Source: Alkaliphilus sp.
Lineage (GTDB): Bacteria; Bacillota; Clostridia; Peptostreptococcales; Thermotaleaceae
DNA: 8,388 bases
Assembly: GCA_018335765.1 (NCBI GenBank)
Contig: JAGXRU010000174.1
Coordinates: 1 to 8,388 of the forward strand
Direction: 5' to 3'
Shown: piece after piece, positions 4,649 to 8,388 of the stretch
Numbering within the stretch: the first letter of the stretch is position 1
How the letters are laid out: each line of letters begins with the position of its first letter
Program-made: the position numbers and the translations under genes
Notes under the pieces: model-generated
Databases searched by the model: none
Told to the model about the DNA's origin: nothing
Seen by the model: only the letters and a program-made list of their open reading frames with translations

Positions 4649-5626
4649 ATGAAAACAAAAAAAATCATTGCTTTGTTGTTGGTATTAATCTTAGGATTAG
4701 CTTTGATGGCTGGTTGTGCACAACCGGCTGAAGAACCGGCACCTGTAGAAGATCCTGCAGAAAAAGAAACCTTAGTTATAGGTGCTGCAATGCCAATCTT
4801 TGATGACAAATGGTTATCATACCTGTATGATGCTATCAAAGCATATGATGAAGAACATGATGATGTTGAAGTTATCATGGTAGATGCAAAAAATGACTCA
4901 AGCGTACAGCTGTCACAAATTGAAACATTCATTACTCAAGGTGTAGATGCTATTGTATCTATCCCTGTTGACGTAGCAGCGTTTGGTGCAGCGGCTGATA
5001 TTGCCAAGGAAGCTGGTATCCCTTTAATAGCTGTAAACAGAACACCGCTACCTGCTGACATGGAAAAAATTGTTTCCTACGTTGGATCTGATTCTATCGA
5101 TGCAGGAACTATGCAAGCAGAAAAAGTAGCTGAGTTAATCGGTGGTAAGGGTAATGTAGTTATCATGAACGGTGAACTAGGTCATGAAGCTGCTACTATG
5201 AGAACTCAAGGCAATAAGGATGTTCTTGCTAAATTCCCAGATATAAAAATAATCAAAGAAGATACCGGAAGATGGCAAAGATCTGAAGGTATGACATTAA
5301 TGGAGAACTGGATTCAAGCTGGACAGCCGATTGCAGCTGTTTTAGCAAATAATGACGAGATGGCAATAGGTGCTATCATGGCTCTTGAAGCTGAAGGTAA
5401 GCTTGCAGAAACAATTGTTGCAGGTGTTGACGCTACTCCGGATGCTCTTGAGTATATAAAAGCCGGCAAGCTATCTGTATCAGTATTCCAAGATGCTGTT
5501 GGACAGGGAAGAGGCGGTATTGAAACAGCAGTTAAAGCTGCAAGGGGCGAAGCCGTTGAAAAGTTCGTATGGATTCCTTTCCAATTGGTAACAAAGGAAA
5601 ACTACGAGCAATTTATTCCTAAGTAA
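4649..5626 (+). CDS. Sugar ABC transporter substrate-binding lipoprotein (RbsB/MglB-like)
   Basis: A 325-residue extracellular solute-binding protein of the periplasmic-binding-protein type 1 (sugar-binding, Peripla_BP_4) group. It has a basic start (MKTKK), a hydrophobic core and the lipobox LMAGC with the lipidated Cys23, then an acidic, Pro/Glu-rich linker (about 24-40) tethering the binding domain to the membrane. The mature part starts with LVIGAAMPIFDDKWLS and contains IVSIPVD, PLIAVNRTPL, GSDSIDAG, MRTQGN and a VLANNDEMAIGAIMAL segment typical of RbsB/MglB relatives. ATG 4649 has AGAGGGGG about 9 nt upstream. Weak hairpins on both sides probably raise its message level over the rest of the importer, as is common for binding proteins. 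Substrate specificity is not deducible; ribose, galactosides, inositol, allose and others all use this fold. Confidence 0.93.
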   Translation: MKTKKIIALLLVLILGLALMAGCAQPAEEPAPVEDPAEKETLVIGAAMPIFDDKWLSYLYDAIKAYDEEHDDVEVIMVDAKNDSSVQLSQIETFITQGVDAIVSIPVDVAAFGAAADIAKEAGIPLIAVNRTPLPADMEKIVSYVGSDSIDAGTMQAEKVAELIGGKGNVVIMNGELGHEAATMRTQGNKDVLAKFPDIKIIKEDTGRWQRSEGMTLMENWIQAGQPIAAVLANNDEMAIGAIMALEAEGKLAETIVAGVDATPDALEYIKAGKLSVSVFQDAVGQGRGGIETAVKAARGEAVEKFVWIPFQLVTKENYEQFIPK

Positions 5627-5670
5627 TTAAGGCATAAAGAAAATTAAAAGATAATTAACAAAAAATGGAG

Positions 5671-5701
5671 AGGACGCTGAAAATTTAATAGGCGTCCTTT
5701 T
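5671..5701 (+). terminator. Partial terminator between binding protein and ATPase genes
   Basis: AGGACGC (5671-5677) pairs with GCGTCCT (5692-5698) across a 14-nt loop, followed by TTTT (5698-5701). The GC-rich stem and short T-run are consistent with partial termination, which would leave binding-protein mRNA in excess over ATPase and permease mRNA. Confidence 0.65.
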
Positions 5702-5735
5702 CCCCAAAAAAAGATGTTGGGGGAGGCAAAAATCT

Positions 5736-7235
5736 ATGACCAATGAATATATCTTAGACATGAACCAAATTTCCAAGTCATTCCCAGGTGTAAAGGCATT
5801 AGACAATATATGTTTGAAAGTAAGAAAAGGGACGATTCATGCCCTAATGGGTGAAAATGGTGCAGGCAAGTCCACAATGATGAAAGTTTTATTTGGTATA
5901 TATACGCCGGACAGCGGAAAAATGATTTTCAAAGGACAAGAGCTAAAACTTACCGGACCCAGTGACGCTTTACGTAATGGCATATCTATGATACATCAGG
6001 AATTGAGCCCTGTTCCACATATGACCGTGGCAGAAAATATATTTCTTGGAAAAGAGCCTACACGTGGCAAAACAGGTTGGATAGATAAAAAGAAAATGAA
6101 TGATGATACAAAGGCGCTTCTAGATGGTCTAGGTATCAATATTAATCCAAAAGCTAAGATGAAAGACCTGAGTATTGCAAAGATACAGATGGTGGAAATA
6201 GCTACAGCAGTCTCATATAATGCGGATTTGATTATTATGGATGAACCAACATCTGCCATAACAGAAAAAGAAGTGGATCATCTGTTTAGAATTATAGATA
6301 ATCTGAAATCTAAAGGCGTATCTATTATATATATAACACATAAGATGGATGAGGTATTTAAAATCTCTGACGATATCACTGTTCTAAGAGATGGACAATT
6401 TGTAGGAATGTTGCCCGCTAAAAATTTAAATAAAGACAAATTAATAGAAATGATGGTAGGTCGTGAAATCAAGCAGGTATTTCACAAAGAAGAGGCAGAG
6501 ATTGGAGAAGTGGCTCTTTCTGTTAGGAATCTTACAAGAAAAGGCAAGTTTAAGGATGTGAGCTTTGAAGTCAGAAAAGGTGAAATTTTAGGAGTTTCAG
6601 GTTTGATGGGATCGGGACGTACAGAGGTAATAGAAAGTGTTTTTGGTATATATCCAGCTGATTCGGGTGAAATATATGTCCATGGAAACAAGGCTACAAT
6701 TCACTCTCCAAAGGACGCTATAAAATACAAGTTGGGATTATTAACCGAGGACAGAAAATTATCCGGATGTTTTTTACCCTTATCAGTAAAGGATAATATG
6801 ATAACTGCCAGTATAGATTCTTTTATTACAAATGGGTATTTAAACAAAAAGAAGATAAATGAAAAATGCAAAGAACAAAAAGATAAGCTGCAGGTTAAAA
6901 CGCCAAGTCTGGATCAGCTGATCCTTTACTTGAGTGGTGGCAATCAGCAAAAGGTGCTTCTTGCCAGATGGCTTTTGAATGATCCGGATATTCTCATTCT
7001 TGACGAACCTACCAGGGGGATTGATGTTGGTGCCAAGGCAGAGATTCATAAGCTTATGTCCCAAATGGCCAAGGAAGGAAAAGCGATAATCATGATATCC
7101 TCAGAAATGCCAGAAATTCTGGGAATGAGTGACAGGATTGTTGTCATGCATGAAGGGAAGAAAATGGGTGAGTTATCTAGGGAAGAAGCCAGTCAAGAAA
7201 GAATCATGCATATGGTGACCCAAGAATATAATTAA
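5736..7235 (+). CDS. Sugar ABC transporter ATP-binding protein, two-domain (RbsA/MglA type)
   Basis: A 499-residue tandem ATPase that energises sugar import from the cytoplasmic face of the membrane; the length is normal for RbsA. Domain 1 (about 5-245) has Walker [10 protein letters not shown] (39-47), the Q-loop HQE (87-89), a divergent signature LSIAKIQ (145-151), Walker [11 protein letters not shown] (165-174) and a switch His in YITHKMDEV (199-207). Domain 2 (about 257-497) has the degenerate Walker [10 protein letters not shown] (289-297), where Arg replaces the usual Lys, then TEDRK (337-341), the canonical signature LSGGNQQK (399-406) and Walker [13 protein letters not shown] (419-430). 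This asymmetry between an intact first and altered second nucleotide site is normal in the family. ATG 5736 has a GGGGGAGG box about 8 nt upstream. The permease follows after a 108-nt gap containing a repeat copy. Confidence 0.95.
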   Translation: MTNEYILDMNQISKSFPGVKALDNICLKVRKGTIHALMGENGAGKSTMMKVLFGIYTPDSGKMIFKGQELKLTGPSDALRNGISMIHQELSPVPHMTVAENIFLGKEPTRGKTGWIDKKKMNDDTKALLDGLGININPKAKMKDLSIAKIQMVEIATAVSYNADLIIMDEPTSAITEKEVDHLFRIIDNLKSKGVSIIYITHKMDEVFKISDDITVLRDGQFVGMLPAKNLNKDKLIEMMVGREIKQVFHKEEAEIGEVALSVRNLTRKGKFKDVSFEVRKGEILGVSGLMGSGRTEVIESVFGIYPADSGEIYVHGNKATIHSPKDAIKYKLGLLTEDRKLSGCFLPLSVKDNMITASIDSFITNGYLNKKKINEKCKEQKDKLQVKTPSLDQLILYLSGGNQQKVLLARWLLNDPDILILDEPTRGIDVGAKAEIHKLMSQMAKEGKAIIMISSEMPEILGMSDRIVVMHEGKKMGELSREEASQERIMHMVTQEYN

Positions 7236-7237
7236 GC

Positions 7238-7264
7238 CGTTGAATGGCGGGCAAAGCCCTTATT
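7238..7264 (+). repeat. Short interspersed repeat, copy 2 (inside the operon)
   Basis: It matches 275-301 at 26 of 27 bases in the same orientation, including the hairpin GGGC-AAA-GCCC (7249-7259). It starts 2 nt after the ATPase stop codon. The larger GGGAG/CTCCC hairpin that precedes copy 1 is absent here. Its position within an otherwise compact transporter operon suggests insertion, or use as an mRNA processing or stability element. Confidence 0.65.
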
Positions 7265-7343
7265 TAATATTTAAGCATAGTTTTTTTCGTTAATTTAATA
7301 TTTTGGTGATTTTAAATTATATTGGTATGGGGGAGTTCTGAAT

Positions 7344-8321
7344 ATGGCTGCAAATGCAAAAGAAATAGATAAAACTGAAATGAAACAATACATTTCCAAG
7401 ATATTAAGTAAGTATGGAATTGTACTGATTTTTATTGCTATGTGTGTTTTGATGACATTCCTGTCACCTGCTTTCTTAAGGGTAAGAAACATAGTAAACG
7501 TAGTAAGACAGATTTCAATTATTGGAATCGTGGCAATGGGTGTTACAATGGTAATTATAACAAATGGCATAGACTTATCCTCAGGTTCTGTTATCGCTCT
7601 GGTTTCTGTCATAGTGGCAACCTTTGTTCAGCCGGGTGAGAATTTGTTTTTCGCTATTTTATTGGGACTCTCCATAGGAGCCTTGGCGGGATGTATAAAT
7701 GGTACCATCAGTGCCAAGGGTAAAATACCTCCTTTTATTTCAACCTTAGGCATGATGACGGTAGCCAGAGGTCTAGCCCTCCTGTTGAGTGATGGCCGAC
7801 CAATAGGAAACCTATCTGATTCCTTTACCTTTATAGGCAAGGGCAGTATAGCAGGACTACCTATTCCAATCATCATTTTCATACTAATTGGAATTATTTC
7901 TCATTTTTTATTGAGCAGCACTAAGCTGGGCAACTACACCTATGCCATAGGTGGAAACGAACAAGCTGCTCGTATCTGCGGCATCAATGTAGACAGATAC
8001 AAAATCCTGATTTTCACCTATGCAGGATTACTGTCGGCATTAGCAGGAATTATATTAACAGCCAGAATTACAGCCGGTCAGCCCAGTATGGCTGTTGGAC
8101 TCGAATTGGATGCCATAGCCTCTGCTGTTATAGGCGGTACTAGCTTAAGCGGCGGTATAGGCACAATAGGTGGAACTGTGGTAGGAGCACTAATAATAGG
8201 AGTTCTTAATAATGGTCTTGACTTATTGGGAGTGTCCTCTTACTACCAACAAATTTTAAAAGGTGCAATCATTGTAGCAGCTGTGCTACTTGACTCAAGA
8301 AAGAACAAAAAGAAAGCATAA
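7344..8321 (+). CDS. Sugar ABC transporter permease (RbsC type)
   Basis: A 325-residue integral membrane protein of the BPD_transp_2 family that forms the import channel, probably as a homodimer with the double ATPase. About eight to ten hydrophobic segments are visible, roughly at residues 24-44, 56-73, 79-95, 101-121, 130-149, 172-191, 219-240, 253-270, 274-293 and 302-317. Family signatures include the [13 protein letters not shown] region (74-86), the cytoplasmic [15 protein letters not shown] loop (200-214, the expected ATPase contact), [15 protein letters not shown] (264-278) and the end of the last helix [12 protein letters not shown]. The C-terminus is short and basic (SRKNKKKA), and the N-terminus has a charged cytoplasmic extension of about 20 residues. 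ATG 7344 has GGGGGAG at 7329-7335, 8 nt upstream. It completes the binding protein-ATPase-permease set. Confidence 0.95.
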   Translation: MAANAKEIDKTEMKQYISKILSKYGIVLIFIAMCVLMTFLSPAFLRVRNIVNVVRQISIIGIVAMGVTMVIITNGIDLSSGSVIALVSVIVATFVQPGENLFFAILLGLSIGALAGCINGTISAKGKIPPFISTLGMMTVARGLALLLSDGRPIGNLSDSFTFIGKGSIAGLPIPIIIFILIGIISHFLLSSTKLGNYTYAIGGNEQAARICGINVDRYKILIFTYAGLLSALAGIILTARITAGQPSMAVGLELDAIASAVIGGTSLSGGIGTIGGTVVGALIIGVLNNGLDLLGVSSYYQQILKGAIIVAAVLLDSRKNKKKA

Positions 8322-8325
8322 AGAA

Positions 8326-8368
8326 AACTTAGTTCAGATGGAGTTTTTATTCCACCTGAACTCTAGTT
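8326..8368 (+). terminator. Hairpin after the permease gene, possible operon end
   Basis: AGTTCAGATGGA (8331-8342) pairs with TCCACCTGAACT (8351-8362) with one A/C mismatch around the loop GTTTTTAT. An outer AACT/AGTT pair (8326-8329 and 8365-8368) could extend the stem. It starts 10 nt after the permease stop, where a terminator would be expected, but no T-run follows. It may be an intrinsic terminator of weak form or a 3'-stabilising structure. The window ends 20 nt later. Confidence 0.5.
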
Positions 8369-8388
8369 GCACTTATTTCGAAGCTTGG

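Noticed and set aside
6600..6630. Mutated second nucleotide site of the ATPase as a sign of gene decay
   Set aside because: A degenerate second Walker A (GSGRTE) is normal for RbsA/MglA proteins.
7442..7639. Small + strand ORF inside the permease gene
   Set aside because: It overlaps the conserved permease in another frame and has no independent support.

Overview
The window looks like chromosomal DNA of a low-GC, Gram-positive, anaerobic-type Firmicute, most likely a member of the Clostridia. The basis is the A+T-rich sequence, strong GGAGG/GGGGGAG ribosome binding sites, hairpin-plus-T-run terminators, a lipoprotein solute-binding protein, and a pyruvate kinase with the C-terminal PEP-utiliser-like extension common in that group. 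The exact genus cannot be fixed from the sequence alone. Every recognised gene is on the + strand.

Left part (1-1191): the 3' end of a pyruvate kinase gene, then an intergenic stretch with hairpins, one short repeat copy and a strong terminator. A hotdog-fold acyl-CoA thioesterase and an FxsA-family membrane protein follow as a tight two-gene unit. This is ordinary housekeeping content.

Middle (1192-3043): a LacI-family repressor with its own sigma-A-type promoter and a clean terminator. After it comes a gene-free stretch of about 700 nt that is unusually structured. It holds a perfect 44-bp palindrome with two further GTTAAT..ATTAAC inverted repeats nearby, a predicted promoter with a perfect 12-bp LacI-type operator just downstream, and three exact tandem copies of a 29-bp unit directly before the next gene.

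Right part (3044-8321): a sugar uptake and catabolism operon. It encodes a ROK-family sugar kinase, a GmhA-like SIS-domain phosphosugar isomerase overlapping it by 20 nt, and a complete ribose-type ABC importer (lipoprotein binding protein, double ATPase, permease). Hairpins lie between isomerase and binding protein and between binding protein and ATPase. A second copy of the left-hand repeat lies between ATPase and permease.

Inferred logic: the LacI-family protein senses a sugar or sugar phosphate and represses the operon through the GCAAACGTTTGC site. The importer brings the sugar in, the ROK kinase phosphorylates it, and the SIS protein probably converts the aldose phosphate to a ketose phosphate for central metabolism. 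The substrate cannot be read from the sequence. This pairing of a ROK kinase and a GmhA-like isomerase with an Rbs-type importer is the main functional novelty candidate; the structured leader and palindrome cluster are the main DNA-level ones.
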